This document shows, in pieces, positions 27,710 through 38,711 of a DNA stretch of 64,000 nt. A model generated the notes under the pieces. The model did not search any database and was not told the DNA's origin. It saw only the letters and a program-made list of their open reading frames with translations. Source of the stretch: Pseudomonas sp. Leaf58 (GTDB lineage Bacteria > Pseudomonadota > Gammaproteobacteria > Pseudomonadales > Pseudomonadaceae); assembly GCF_003627215.1 (NCBI RefSeq), contig NZ_CP032677.1, positions 446,001-510,000 on the forward strand, written 5' to 3'. The first letter of the stretch is position 1. Each line of letters starts with the position of its first letter. The position numbers were made by a program, and so were the translations under genes.

Positions 27710-30497
27710 GTTCACGGTAACCTTGAATGCCTTGGTCGAGGAAAGATTCGACCTTGTTGCCAACGACGCCACCGAGGCCTTTCAGGACGATCTGAAGGAA
27801 GATGCCGTGGTCGCCTTTTTCGTTCTGCGGAAGTGCCTGGCTGAAGTCGTCGTAGTCGATCCAGTAACGGTTGATCAGGCGCAGCTTCCAGCAGCAGTTG
27901 TCGTACTCGAAACCACCCATGGCTTCCAGGGTGCGGTTGCGGTTGTAGTCATGCTGCCAGCGAGCGATGACGCTCCATTGCGGGACGATCGGCCAGATGA
28001 CCGAGAAGTCATGCTGCTGGATCTTGTAGTAGTCCTTGATGTAGTTCGGGTCGCCCGGTGTGCCGTAGTCGCCGCCGCCCACTTTCCACGTACCGGTGGT
28101 CGAGTCGTAGGCAATGGTGTCGTTGCGGTAGCGATAACCGAGGTTGACCACCTTGTTCGGGTTGTCTTCCGGCTGGTAGTGGAACATCGCGCTGCCCGAA
28201 CGGGTGCTGCGGCTGTCCGGGTCCCAGTTGAAGTCCGAATTGAAGCGCCAATCGCGGTTGAAGTAGTAGTTGTACAGCAAGGCGTACGGCGATACATCGG
28301 ACTGTGCATCCTTGCGGGTGCGGTAGTCGATGCCTGGCAGCTGGGCCTTGCGGTCTTTGAAGTAGTAGGCCTGGCCGACGCTCAGGTTCTGGCGCTCGAA
28401 GCCGTTTTCTTCGATCCAGCGGGTGGTCGCGCCCAGCGACAGCTTGTTCTCGTCGCCGATGCGGTCGACACCGCTGAAGCGGTTGTCGCGGAACAGCGAG
28501 TCATAGCTGAACAGTGTCTCGCTGGTATCGAACAGCGGGATGTCCATCTGGTCCTTGTATGGGACATACAGATAGAACAGGCGCGGCTCGAGGGTCTGGC
28601 GGTAGTTTGTACCGAACAGCGAGGTGTTGCGGTCGAAGTACAGGCCGCTGTCGACGCTGAAAATCGGAATGTCGCGATTCTGGTTGCTCTTGAAGTCGCC
28701 GTACAGGTCCAGGGTGTCGGCACTTGAGCTGGCAACATCGCTCTTGCCCTTGCCATCCAGGTCAAGATCGTAATGGGTGTACATGTACTTCAGCTTTGGC
28801 GTGACATAGCCGTAGCTGGCTGTCATCGGCAGGCTGATGGAAGGGGCGACGTTCAGGCGGGTACCGTTGGCACGCGCGACACCGAAGATGTTTTCGTCAA
28901 GACGTCGGCCTGGCACCCCGGCACTGGCGTCCGGATTGCCATCTTTGTCGAGTACGAAGTCGTCCTTCAGGTCACGATCAAAGCGAACGGCTTCGGTTTC
29001 GTAACCAAAGTTCAACCCACCCGGCTGGGCCGGCAGCAAACCGTTAAGGGTGATCTGCGGCAGACGATCATACGGCGTGATCTGCGAGATGGTCGCCATC
29101 TCGTAGGCATGCACGTTCAACCGGGCGGTGTAGCTGTCGCCGCGGTAGGTCAGTGCGCCCTGCTGGTTGAGCAGGTCTTTGCTCTCTACGCCAATCTGGT
29201 CGGACTCCAGGTCCTGGAAGTAGAACGGGTCGCTGATGTCGGTGTAGTCCACCTCGGTCATCAGGCGCTCGTCCAGGCCACCTTTGTGCTGCCAGTTGGT
29301 CATCCAGCGCTGTTCTTTATAATCAGTCTGGTCTTTGCGGTCGTCGTCCTTGTCGTTCAGGTACGCGCCGCCGAACTGGCCTTCGCTGGACGGTGTCAGG
29401 TAGCGGAACTCGCCTTCCATCAGCAGGCCGCGCTTGGTCATGTAGCGCGGGTACAACGTGGCGTCGTAGTTCGGTGCCAGGTTGAAGTAGTACGGTGTGA
29501 CCAGCGTGAAGCCGGTGTCGCTGCTGGTGCTGAACGAAGGCGGCAAGAAGCCGGACTGGCGACGGTCATCGATTGGGAAGTAGATGTACGGTGTATAGAA
29601 CACCGGGAAATCCTTGACCCGCAGGGTGACGTTGGTCGCGGTACCGAAACCGGTGGCCGGGTTCAGGGTGATGTTGTTGCCCTTCAGCTGCCAGGCGTTG
29701 CTGCCCGGTTCACAGGTGGTGTACGTACCGTCCTTGAGGCGGATGATGGCGTTTTCGCCACGCTTGGCGTACAGGGCGTTGCCGCGGATGTGCGACTTGT
29801 GCATCACGTATTCGGCGTTGTCGACTTGGGCCTCGCCCGTGTCGAGCTGGATTTGCGCCTGGTCACCGACCACCAGCGAGCCGTTGTCACGGATCTTGAC
29901 GTTGCCCTTGAGCTCGCCACGGTTCTCGGCCTGGTACAGGTTGGCCTCGTCGGCTTCGGCCTGCATGCTGCCTTGGCGCATCACCACGTCACCGGCGAGG
30001 GTAGCGATTTGCTGCTCCTGCTGGTACTTGGACACCTTGGCGTTGATGTAGGTTGGCGACTCGTCTTTCGGCGTGTTGTCGGCCATGCCCGGGCGGGTTG
30101 GTTCGATGTAGGCGCCTCCGCAGTACGGGCCGGTTTCGGCCAGCTGGGCTGCGGTCAGCTTTTCACGTGGGACCCAGTCCAGGTGGCTGAAGTCTTCGCT
30201 GCGCGACTTCAGGCCACGGCCCTTGGCCTCGGTGACCAGCATCGGCTTGTCCGCGGTTTCGGCTTCAGTGGCGGACTCGCTGCCAGAACTGACAGCCGCA
30301 CCTTCGTGCACCGGGCGCGGTGGCAGGTTGTTGGTTGGGGTCTTGGGCTTGCAGTCCCAACCACCGGAGGCGGACACTTGGCAGTCGAACTGTTCGGCCG
30401 CCATCACGTGCGAGGTGGCCAAAGGTTGCAGGGCCAGCAGACCGCCGGTCACCAGCAACGGAAATTTTCTACGAAACGCGGGGGATTTCAATGCCAT
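27690..30497 (-). CDS. lptD: LPS-assembly outer membrane protein LptD
   Basis: A 935-residue precursor. It has a signal peptide ending ...ATSHVMAA, an N-terminal OstA-like beta-jellyroll that receives LPS from LptA (about residues 160-300), and a 26-strand beta-barrel. Cysteines at both ends ([11 protein letters not shown] near the N terminus and the NCCWKL pair near the C terminus) fit the two long-range disulfides needed for function. With lipoprotein LptE it inserts LPS into the outer leaflet. The ATG was placed at [12 protein letters not shown], before the signal peptide. It is divergent from amgK across 130 bp. Confidence 0.97.
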   Translation of the reverse strand: MALKSPAFRRKFPLLVTGGLLALQPLATSHVMAAEQFDCQVSASGGWDCKPKTPTNNLPPRPVHEGAAVSSGSESATEAETADKPMLVTEAKGRGLKSRSEDFSHLDWVPREKLTAAQLAETGPYCGGAYIEPTRPGMADNTPKDESPTYINAKVSKYQQEQQIATLAGDVVMRQGSMQAEADEANLYQAENRGELKGNVKIRDNGSLVVGDQAQIQLDTGEAQVDNAEYVMHKSHIRGNALYAKRGENAIIRLKDGTYTTCEPGSNAWQLKGNNITLNPATGFGTATNVTLRVKDFPVFYTPYIYFPIDDRRQSGFLPPSFSTSSDTGFTLVTPYYFNLAPNYDATLYPRYMTKRGLLMEGEFRYLTPSSEGQFGGAYLNDKDDDRKDQTDYKEQRWMTNWQHKGGLDERLMTEVDYTDISDPFYFQDLESDQIGVESKDLLNQQGALTYRGDSYTARLNVHAYEMATISQITPYDRLPQITLNGLLPAQPGGLNFGYETEAVRFDRDLKDDFVLDKDGNPDASAGVPGRRLDENIFGVARANGTRLNVAPSISLPMTASYGYVTPKLKYMYTHYDLDLDGKGKSDVASSSADTLDLYGDFKSNQNRDIPIFSVDSGLYFDRNTSLFGTNYRQTLEPRLFYLYVPYKDQMDIPLFDTSETLFSYDSLFRDNRFSGVDRIGDENKLSLGATTRWIEENGFERQNLSVGQAYYFKDRKAQLPGIDYRTRKDAQSDVSPYALLYNYYFNRDWRFNSDFNWDPDSRSTRSGSAMFHYQPEDNPNKVVNLGYRYRNDTIAYDSTTGTWKVGGGDYGTPGDPNYIKDYYKIQQHDFSVIWPIVPQWSVIARWQHDYNRNRTLEAMGGFEYDNCCWKLRLINRYWIDYDDFSQALPQNEKGDHGIFLQIVLKGLGGVVGNKVESFLDQGIQGYREREDQAY

Positions 30498-30627
30498 CTT
30501 ATTAGTCCGGGCTTCCTGCGTGCCATCTGCCCGCGTGTGGGGCCGCACGCCTCTCGATGGTCTGAAAAAGATGCTGGATAATAAAGCATGACCCGCTTGA
30601 CGGCTAGGGCCGTCGGAGACCCTTGTA

Positions 30628-32315
<1,688 letters not shown>

Positions 32316-32316
32316 C

Positions 32317-33084
32317 ATGTGGTGGCCAAGCACGGTGATTGGTGCCGGGGTCGGCTTTGCCGTTGCCAGCATTCCGGGGGCCTTGCTCGGCGCGTTGCTC
32401 GGGCAGGCCATCGACCGCCGCCTGCGCTTGACTGGCTGGGAGGACCTGCGTGAGCGCCTGAGTGGGCGCCCAGCCATGCGTGACGACGAACTGCTGTTCG
32501 TGATGCTGGGGCGCCTGGCCAAGTGCGATGGCCGGGTGGCGGAGCAGCATATCCAGCAGGCGCGCCAGGAGATGGTGCGCCTGGACCTGGCCGAAGCGGC
32601 CAGGCTGCGCGCGATTGCCGCGTTCAACCGCGGCAAGGCTGGCAAAGACCGGCTGGGCGGGCACTTGCGGCGGATCCGCCAGCAGCCGCACGCGGCAGAA
32701 GGCACCTTGCGTGCCTGTTGGCGCATGGTCTGGGCCGACGGCAAGATGGGCAACAAGGAGCGCGAGCTGCTGCTGGACTGGGGGCAAAAGCTGGGCCTGA
32801 GCCGACGGCAGGTGCAGGCCATGTCGCTGGAGTACGAGCCGCGTAAGGCGGCGGGCGCGCGAGACGTGCCCATGACCTATGCGGCGGCGTTGCGGCTGCT
32901 GGCGGTAGAGGCAGACGCCGATGGCGACAAGGTCAAGCAGGCGTATCGTCGCCTGGTCAGCCGGCACCACCCGGACAAGCTGGCGGGCACGGGTGCTAGC
33001 GAGGCGCAGCTGCGCGAAGCGACCGAGCGGACCCGTGAGTTGCATCAAGCCTACGCCATGATCCGCAAGCGGCGCGGGCTTTGA
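32317..33084 (+). CDS. DjlA-like membrane protein with TerB and DnaJ domains
   Basis: A 255-residue protein. The N terminus (MWWPSTVIGAGVGFAVASIPGALLGALLG) is a glycine-rich membrane segment like that of DjlA, followed by a TerB-like helical domain (about 50-170) and a C-terminal J domain (about 185-250) with HPD at 218-220. Such proteins recruit DnaK to the inner membrane. It is one base after murU, in the same operon, so it may help the envelope pathway, but that link is inference. Confidence 0.88.
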   Translation: MWWPSTVIGAGVGFAVASIPGALLGALLGQAIDRRLRLTGWEDLRERLSGRPAMRDDELLFVMLGRLAKCDGRVAEQHIQQARQEMVRLDLAEAARLRAIAAFNRGKAGKDRLGGHLRRIRQQPHAAEGTLRACWRMVWADGKMGNKERELLLDWGQKLGLSRRQVQAMSLEYEPRKAAGARDVPMTYAAALRLLAVEADADGDKVKQAYRRLVSRHHPDKLAGTGASEAQLREATERTRELHQAYAMIRKRRGL

Positions 33085-33086
33085 AT

Positions 33087-33117
33087 GCCCTATCGCCGGT
33101 AAGCCGGCGAGAGGGCC
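33087..33117. terminator. Two-way hairpin between the convergent djlA-like and DUF3530 genes
   Basis: CGCCGG-TAAG-CCGGCG forms the inner stem and GCCCT/AGGGC extends it. It sits just after the djlA-like stop and before the end of the opposite gene. No long T run follows on either strand, so efficiency is uncertain. Confidence 0.55.
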
Positions 33118-33130
33118 ATCATGGCAAACC

Positions 33131-34129
33131 TTACCCCTGCGGGCTCATCCACCCCCGCACTCGTCGGAACAGCTGCTCCTGTTCGGCCGCCTTGTTCCCC
33201 GGCATGGCGATCAGCGACAACTGCCGGTACTGGCTGTCCTTTTGCCGTTTGCTGGCCTGCAGGCGCTGCACCGCCGCGTTACGGTCAGCGCTACGGGTGG
33301 CATAGTAGATATCGGCAGTTGGCACGTTCAAGGTTGGCGCCAGGCTCTCCAGGTCATGCTCCACTCGCGCCGGTGTCTGCGCGGCGACCATCACCAGTTT
33401 CTGTACCTGCGGGGGTTGCTTTTCGCTCAGGTAGCGGGCTGCCCAATACGCCCCGCTGCCATGGCCGATCAGCACGATGCTGCGGGCGTTGTGCTGTTGG
33501 GCAAAGGCCACTGCAGCGTCCAGGCGGGCGAAGATGCGCTCGGCATCGGCTGGGTCGGTCTGTTCGCTTGCTTGTTCGGCATTGCTGCTTTGCGCCGTGT
33601 CGCCATCGGCCGCTGTGGCTTGGGCGACATTGGCATTGGCGTCGGCGGGTACAGCCTTGGCTGGTGCGCTTTGCCCGGTGGCTTTTTCGGGCTCGGCAGC
33701 GGGTTTGGCCTCAACCCGCGTCAGCGGGCTATCGGCGAGCAGGTCGGGCAGGCTAATGCTCAGGCTGTGCCAGCCGATATCAGGAAACTTCTGCCGTAAT
33801 GGGCCAACTGCATTCGGCCAGTCGGCCGTTTCGCCAGCGCCCGGGACGATGATGACTGCCCCTTGCGGAGCACTGTCGTTGGCCGGCTTCCACAGGGCCA
33901 GGAAACTGTCGGCACCGGCCTGCAGGGTCTGCTGTTCGGCCTTGGGCACCAGCCGCTCGAGTGCCTGGGCATCTTCTTGGCTGCGCTCCAGCAGGGGCGG
34001 GCGCGGGGCTTGGGCAGTAGCTGCCTCGGTGGTAGTGGCTGGTTTTGCGGCATCGGCGGCCAGGGCGCCGAGTGGAATGATCGAGGCTAGGCAGCACATT
34101 GCCAGCGTCGTGCGATAAAGTGTGGACAT
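33131..34129 (-). CDS. DUF3530 family secreted alpha/beta-hydrolase-like protein
   Basis: A 332-residue protein with a signal peptide (MSTLYRTTLAMCCLASIIPLGALAA). The mature part resembles an alpha/beta hydrolase: VIIVPGAGET oxyanion-type loop and GHGSGAYWAARYL nucleophile elbow with a serine. Residues about 140-190 are an insert rich in A, E, P, Q and K that is probably disordered. Function is unknown; periplasmic or membrane-linked hydrolysis is possible. It is convergent with the djlA-like gene and divergent from the sensor kinase. Confidence 0.8.
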   Translation of the reverse strand: MSTLYRTTLAMCCLASIIPLGALAADAAKPATTTEAATAQAPRPPLLERSQEDAQALERLVPKAEQQTLQAGADSFLALWKPANDSAPQGAVIIVPGAGETADWPNAVGPLRQKFPDIGWHSLSISLPDLLADSPLTRVEAKPAAEPEKATGQSAPAKAVPADANANVAQATAADGDTAQSSNAEQASEQTDPADAERIFARLDAAVAFAQQHNARSIVLIGHGSGAYWAARYLSEKQPPQVQKLVMVAAQTPARVEHDLESLAPTLNVPTADIYYATRSADRNAAVQRLQASKRQKDSQYRQLSLIAMPGNKAAEQEQLFRRVRGWMSPQG

Positions 34130-34224
34130 GAGTCAACCCAAGGCCAGAATGATACCGGCAGCCTAATAGTATTTGCCCGTGACGGCCATGCTGCATGGCC
34201 GCCTTTGCCAAGACGAGCGTGTAG

Positions 34225-36612
34225 ATGAAGCGAGTGCGTCGCCTGTTGGTTATCGGCTGCTTGTGGCTGCCCTTGATTGCATTGGCCAGGCCCGAGGCGC
34301 AGCCCACAGTCGCCCTCGAACCGGCCCAGCAGCAGTGGCTGGATACGCACCGCAGCCTGCGCGTCGGCCTGGTGCTGCAGGCCCCCTACGCCCAGTTCGA
34401 CCGCCGTCTGCAGCAGCTGTACGGGGCCAATGTGGAGTTGGTGAGCAGCCTGGCGCAGGCGTTGCGCCTGGACCTGACCTGGCGCAACTTCGCCGATCAG
34501 GCCAGCCTCGAGCATGCCCTGCAAGCTGGCGAAATCGACTTCGCCCCAGGCCTTACCCAAACCCCAGCGAGCCTGCGCCTGTGGTTGTTCAGCGACCCGT
34601 ATATGCGCGTGCCACAGCTGGTGGTGGGGCCGCGTACCGGGGCCATGGCCGTGGACCTGGAACAGCTCGAAGCCGAGCAGCGGGTGGTGGTGCGCATGCC
34701 CAGCCAGTTGGCCGACTACCTGCGCGGCAACTACAGCAACCTCAACCTGCAAGGCGTACCCAACGAGCGGGAGGCCCTGCAGCTGGTGCTGGGTGGCCAA
34801 GCCAGTTTCGCGGTGATGGATGAGGCCCAGCTCAGTCGCCTGTCGCGCGAAAGCGAGTTCGGCGAGCTGGCAGTAGTTGGCGATATCGGTTTGCCGCAGC
34901 TGCTGCGCATCGGTTCGCGGCGCGACTGGCCGCTGTTGGCCGATGTGCTCGAGCGGGGTTTGCAGGCCCTGCCAGCCAAGCAGTTGGAGCAGCTGCACCA
35001 GCGCTGGTTGCAGCCGAAGTACCCACGCCTGAGCGACTCGGCGGGCTTCTGGCAGAACTTGGCCTTGCTGTTTGGTCTGCTGCTGTTGTGCACCTTGGCG
35101 ACCCTGGTGTGGCAGCGTCGGCAGCAGCGCCAGCTGGAGCGCAGCCTGCTGGCCACGCGAGAAAGCCTGGTGGAGCGGCAAGTGCGCGAAGAAGCGCTGC
35201 GCCTCAGCCAGTTCGCCATCGACCAGAGCACAGTGGGCATCCTCTGGGTGAACTGGGACAGCCACGTGCGCTACGCCAACCACGCCGCCGAACGCATGCT
35301 GGGCTATGGCGAAGGCGAACTGCTGGAGCGGCCGCTGAGCGCCTTTGAACCCAGCCTGAACATGGACCGCTGGCTGGAGTTGTGGAAGGGCGCACGCACC
35401 GGGGAGGGCGGTGTCGGCCAATTTGAAACACACTGCCGGCGGGCCGACCACAGCCTGCTGCCGGTGGAGCTGTCGCTGAGCTTTCTGCGCTTTCGTGATT
35501 CCGAGTACCTGGTGGTCTACCTCGCCGATGTCACCGAGCGCCACCGCGCCCTGGCCGCCCTGCGCGAAAGCGAGGCGCGGCTCAAGGGCATTGCCGGCAA
35601 CGTGCCGGGGCTGGTGTTTCGCCTGGAGCGCAACCCGGCCGAGGGCGACCTGGAGTTCCCTTACATCAGCGAGGGTAGCGAGGCCCTGGTGGGCTATGCG
35701 CCCAGCGAAATCCAGCACCCGCAAATGGGCCTGCGCAACCTCGTGCACCCCGAAGACCGCAGCGATTACCACCGGGTGCAGGACCTGGCCCTGGCCAATG
35801 ACCAGGACTGGTCCTGGCAGGGGCGCATCCTGACCCGCCACGGCGAACAGCGCTGGGCCGACATCAAGGCCAGTACCCGGCGCCTGGCCAATGGCCGGGT
35901 GGTGTGGGACGGCGTGGTGTGGGACATCACCCAAGGCAAGCGAGCAGAGCTGGCCCTGGCGAAATCCCAGGAGCAGCTGCGCGAGCTGTCGGCCCATCTG
36001 GAGAGCGTGCGTGAAGAAGAGAAAGCCCGCATCGCCCGCGAAGTGCACGATGAGCTGGGGCAAATGCTGACCGTGCTCAAGCTGGAGGTATCGATGTGCG
36101 AGCTGGCCTTTGCCGAACTGGACCCCGGCCTGAACGAGCGCCTGGCCAGCATGAAGCGCCTGATCGCCCAGCTGTTCCAGTTGGTGCGCGACGTGGCCAC
36201 TGCCTTGCGCCCGCCGATCCTCGATGCCGGTATTGCCTCGGCCATCGAATGGCAGGCGCGGCGCTTCGAGACACGCACGCAAATCCCCTGCCTGGTGCAA
36301 GTACCGGATAATCTGCCAGCATTGAGCGACGCCAAGGCCACCGGGCTGTTCCGAATCCTCCAAGAGGCGCTGACCAACGTGATGCGCCATGCCCAGGCGC
36401 ACAGTGTGGAGATCGAACTGGTGCCTGAGCGTGGGCAATTGCGCATGACCATCAGCGATGATGGCCGGGGGTTTTGCCGTGACCAGCCCCGGCCCACGTC
36501 ATTCGGCCTGGTAGGGATGCGCGAGCGAGTGTTGATGTTGGGCGGCAGCATGGTGCTGAACAGTGAGCCGGGCGAAGGCACCAGCCTGAGCGTGGCCATA
36601 CCGTTGGAGTAG
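34225..36612 (+). CDS. agtS: Sensor histidine kinase, AgtS-like, with periplasmic binding domain and PAS modules
   Basis: A 795-residue membrane kinase. It has a signal/anchor at 1-22, an SBP_bac_3-type periplasmic domain (about 40-265), a membrane helix (about 274-294), two PAS/PAC modules (about 320-580), then a NarL-class HisKA_3 domain with REVHDELGQ (phospho-acceptor His608) and an HATPase end with SDDGRGF. Only 10 bp separate it from its response regulator. The position directly before a polyamine-type ABC importer matches P. aeruginosa AgtS, which responds to 5-aminovalerate and GABA and has been linked to GlcNAc/peptidoglycan sensing. The symbol rests on synteny. Confidence 0.85.
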   Translation: MKRVRRLLVIGCLWLPLIALARPEAQPTVALEPAQQQWLDTHRSLRVGLVLQAPYAQFDRRLQQLYGANVELVSSLAQALRLDLTWRNFADQASLEHALQAGEIDFAPGLTQTPASLRLWLFSDPYMRVPQLVVGPRTGAMAVDLEQLEAEQRVVVRMPSQLADYLRGNYSNLNLQGVPNEREALQLVLGGQASFAVMDEAQLSRLSRESEFGELAVVGDIGLPQLLRIGSRRDWPLLADVLERGLQALPAKQLEQLHQRWLQPKYPRLSDSAGFWQNLALLFGLLLLCTLATLVWQRRQQRQLERSLLATRESLVERQVREEALRLSQFAIDQSTVGILWVNWDSHVRYANHAAERMLGYGEGELLERPLSAFEPSLNMDRWLELWKGARTGEGGVGQFETHCRRADHSLLPVELSLSFLRFRDSEYLVVYLADVTERHRALAALRESEARLKGIAGNVPGLVFRLERNPAEGDLEFPYISEGSEALVGYAPSEIQHPQMGLRNLVHPEDRSDYHRVQDLALANDQDWSWQGRILTRHGEQRWADIKASTRRLANGRVVWDGVVWDITQGKRAELALAKSQEQLRELSAHLESVREEEKARIAREVHDELGQMLTVLKLEVSMCELAFAELDPGLNERLASMKRLIAQLFQLVRDVATALRPPILDAGIASAIEWQARRFETRTQIPCLVQVPDNLPALSDAKATGLFRILQEALTNVMRHAQAHSVEIELVPERGQLRMTISDDGRGFCRDQPRPTSFGLVGMRERVLMLGGSMVLNSEPGEGTSLSVAIPLE

Positions 36613-36622
36613 GAGAGCGATC

Positions 36623-37252
36623 GTGATTCGAGTGCTGGTGGCCGAAGACCACACCATTGTCCGTGAGGGCATCAAGCAGTTGATTGGCCTGGCCAAGGAC
36701 ATGCAGGTGGTGGGGGAAGCCGGTAATGGCGAGCAGTTGCTCGAAACCCTGCGCCACACCCCTTGCGAGGTGGTGTTGCTGGATATTTCGATGCCGGGCG
36801 TGAATGGCCTGGAGGCGATCCCACGGATCCGGGCGTTGCACGATGCGCCGGCGATCCTGATGCTGTCGATGCACGATGAGGCGCAGATGGCGGCACGGGC
36901 GCTGAAGGCTGGGGCAGCGGGCTATGCCACCAAGGACAGCGACCCGGCGCTGTTGCTGACCGCCATTCGCCGGGTTGCCGCCGGTGGGCGCTATATCGAC
37001 CCGGCGCTGGCTGACCGCATGGTATTCGAGGTGGGCCTGACCGAGTCGCGACCGTTGCACACATTGCTGTCGGAGCGGGAGTTTTCAGTGTTCGAGCGCC
37101 TGGCTCAGGGCGCTAACGTCAATGACATCGCTCAGCAACTGGCGCTGTCGAGCAAAACCATCAGCACCCACAAGGCGCGGTTGATGCAGAAGCTGAAAGT
37201 GAACTCGCTGGCGGAGTTGGTGAAGTACGCCATGGAGCACAAGCTGGTCTGA
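36623..37252 (+). CDS. agtR: LuxR/NarL-type response regulator, AgtR-like
   Basis: A 209-residue regulator with a receiver domain (acidic pair E8-D9, phosphorylation site Asp54 in LLDISMPG, and Lys in ATKD) and a C-terminal LuxR helix-turn-helix (about 145-205, LSEREFSVFERLAQG to KTISTHKARLMQKL). The start is GTG after AGGAGAGCGATC. It is the partner of the preceding kinase and the likely activator of the ABC genes downstream; a perfect palindrome before agtA is a candidate binding site. Confidence 0.9.
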   Translation: MIRVLVAEDHTIVREGIKQLIGLAKDMQVVGEAGNGEQLLETLRHTPCEVVLLDISMPGVNGLEAIPRIRALHDAPAILMLSMHDEAQMAARALKAGAAGYATKDSDPALLLTAIRRVAAGGRYIDPALADRMVFEVGLTESRPLHTLLSEREFSVFERLAQGANVNDIAQQLALSSKTISTHKARLMQKLKVNSLAELVKYAMEHKLV

Positions 37253-37284
37253 TTGCGACATGCCTGTCCCGCGGTCTGCACCGC

Positions 37285-37379
37285 CCGTTGTAGGCGCGGG
37301 TTTACCCGCGAAAGGGCCTAGCCTGCTATGTGCGGTGCCTGGACCGGCCCTTTCGCGGGTAAACCCGCGCCTACAACGG
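37285..37379. repeat. Perfect REP pair (BIME) after agtR
   Basis: The inverted repeat has 34-bp arms with no mismatch (37285-37318 and 37346-37379), core GCGGGTTTACCCGCGAAAGG, and a 27-nt loop. It follows agtR and separates it from the transporter operon, where it may act as a terminator or message stabiliser. Confidence 0.95.
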
Positions 37380-37418
37380 CCGTAGCAGGGCACAGGGGGC
37401 ATTCCAAACCCGCCATCT

Positions 37419-37438
37419 TTGTAGGGCAATCCCTACAA
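37419..37438. promoter_or_regulatory. Perfect palindrome upstream of agtA, candidate AgtR operator
   Basis: TTGTAGGG-CAAT-CCCTACAA: 8-bp arms without mismatch and a 4-bp spacer, centred about 117 bp before the agtA ATG and about 88 bp before the likely transcription start. NarL/LuxR-type regulators bind inverted heptamer-like half-sites of this form. The palindrome is seen directly; its use by AgtR is inference. Confidence 0.55.
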
Positions 37439-37481
37439 CAAATCTTCCATCCGGATGATGGCATTCTCTCAGCACCCCCGA

Positions 37482-37510
37482 TTTCCCGGTGCTTGCCGCT
37501 TGTCTAGTCT
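37482..37510 (+). promoter_or_regulatory. Candidate agtABCD promoter
   Basis: TTTCCC, 17 bp, TAGTCT: a -10-like hexamer with a very poor -35, as expected for an activator-dependent promoter. It lies between the palindrome and the agtA ribosome site. This is motif inspection only. Confidence 0.35.
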
Positions 37511-37528
37511 TTGCCTACGCAGTCATCC

Positions 37529-37536
37529 AACAAAAA
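37529..37536 (+). promoter_or_regulatory. Candidate Hfq/Crc (CA) motif before agtA
   Basis: AACAAAAA, an exact AAnAAnAA match, runs directly into the AAGGTG ribosome site of agtA. Binding there would block translation when preferred carbon sources are present. Confidence 0.5.
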
Positions 37537-37545
37537 GGTGCAGGC

Positions 37546-38670
37546 ATGAGCGAGGCGAAGTCGAACGCTGCAACCAGCGAAACGCTGGTCAGCTTCCGTG
37601 GTGTGCAGAAGAGCTACGACGGCGAGTCGCTGATCGTCAAAGACCTCAACCTGGATATCCGCAAGGGCGAGTTCCTCACCCTGCTTGGCCCGTCCGGCTC
37701 GGGCAAAACCACCAGCCTGATGATGCTGGCCGGTTTCGAAACTCCCACCGCTGGTGAAATCCAGCTGGCTGGGCGGTCGATCAACAACGTGCCGCCGCAC
37801 AAGCGCGACATCGGCATGGTGTTCCAGAACTATGCGCTATTCCCGCACATGACCGTGGCTGAGAACCTGGCCTTCCCGCTGACCGTGCGTAACCTGAGCA
37901 AAACCGACATCAGCGAGCGGGTGAAGCGGGTGCTGAACATGGTTCAGCTCGATGCTTTCGCCAAGCGCTACCCCGGCCAGTTGTCCGGCGGCCAGCAGCA
38001 ACGTGTGGCGCTGGCCCGTGCGCTGGTGTTCGAGCCGCAGTTGGTGCTGATGGACGAACCACTGGGTGCCTTGGACAAGCAGCTGCGCGAGCACATGCAG
38101 ATGGAGATCAAGCACATTCACCAGCGCCTGGGCGTGACCGTGGTGTATGTAACCCACGACCAGGGCGAGGCGCTGACCATGTCCGACCGCGTGGCCGTGT
38201 TCCACCAGGGCGAGATCCAGCAGATCGCCGATCCGCGCACGCTGTACGAAGAACCCTGCAATACCTTCGTCGCCAACTTCATCGGCGAAAACAACCGCAT
38301 TAACGGCACCCTGCTGGCCAGCGATGGCAAGCGCTGCCAGGTGCAGCTGGCGCGCGGCGAGCGGGTTGAGGCGCTGGCTGTGAACGTCGGTCAGGCCGGC
38401 GAGCCGGTGACCTTGTCTATCCGCCCGGAGCGGGTGCGCCTGAACGGCCACAGCGAAAGCTGCGTCAACCGCTTTTCTGGCCGGGTGGCCGAATTCATTT
38501 ACCTTGGCGACCACGTGCGGGTGCGCCTGGAGGTTTGCGGCAAGGGCGACTTCTTCGTGAAACAGCCGATTGCCGAGCTCGACCCGGCCCTGGCCGTGGG
38601 CGATGTGGTACCGCTGGGCTGGGAGGTGGAGCACGCCCGCGCGCTCGATCCGATTGCCGAAGCCCATTGA
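37546..38670 (+). CDS. agtA: ABC importer ATPase, PotA-like (GABA/5-aminovalerate type)
   Basis: A 374-residue ATPase with Walker [11 protein letters not shown], signature [15 protein letters not shown], Walker [13 protein letters not shown] and the switch His in VTHDQ. A C-terminal TOBE domain (about 290-370) is typical of the spermidine/putrescine (PotA) class. The ATG after AAAAAGGTGCAGGC was chosen. It is the first of four genes that make a complete importer and lies downstream of the AgtSR pair. The transporter class is certain; the substrate (GABA and 5-aminovalerate) is inferred from synteny with P. aeruginosa agtABCD. Polyamines are the alternative. Confidence 0.9.
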   Translation: MSEAKSNAATSETLVSFRGVQKSYDGESLIVKDLNLDIRKGEFLTLLGPSGSGKTTSLMMLAGFETPTAGEIQLAGRSINNVPPHKRDIGMVFQNYALFPHMTVAENLAFPLTVRNLSKTDISERVKRVLNMVQLDAFAKRYPGQLSGGQQQRVALARALVFEPQLVLMDEPLGALDKQLREHMQMEIKHIHQRLGVTVVYVTHDQGEALTMSDRVAVFHQGEIQQIADPRTLYEEPCNTFVANFIGENNRINGTLLASDGKRCQVQLARGERVEALAVNVGQAGEPVTLSIRPERVRLNGHSESCVNRFSGRVAEFIYLGDHVRVRLEVCGKGDFFVKQPIAELDPALAVGDVVPLGWEVEHARALDPIAEAH

Positions 38671-38703
38671 TGGATTGCTTCACCAACCCTGTACTGTGGA
38701 GAG

Positions 38704-38711
38704 AATAATAA
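38704..38711 (+). promoter_or_regulatory. Candidate Hfq/Crc (CA) motif over the agtB start
   Basis: AATAATAA matches AAnAAnAA exactly, and its last A is the first base of the agtB ATG. Bound Hfq/Crc would cover the start codon itself. Confidence 0.5.

Noticed and set aside
28773..30581. A 602-codon plus-strand open frame opposite lptD
   Set aside because: It lies fully within the lptD coding sequence, which has signal peptide, domain order and disulfide cysteines of LptD. The opposite frame shows no family pattern.
34087..36438. A 783-codon minus-strand open frame opposite the AgtS kinase
   Set aside because: It is rich in Q, H, A, L and G as expected from antisense of high-GC coding DNA, with no domain, while the plus strand encodes a complete histidine kinase.
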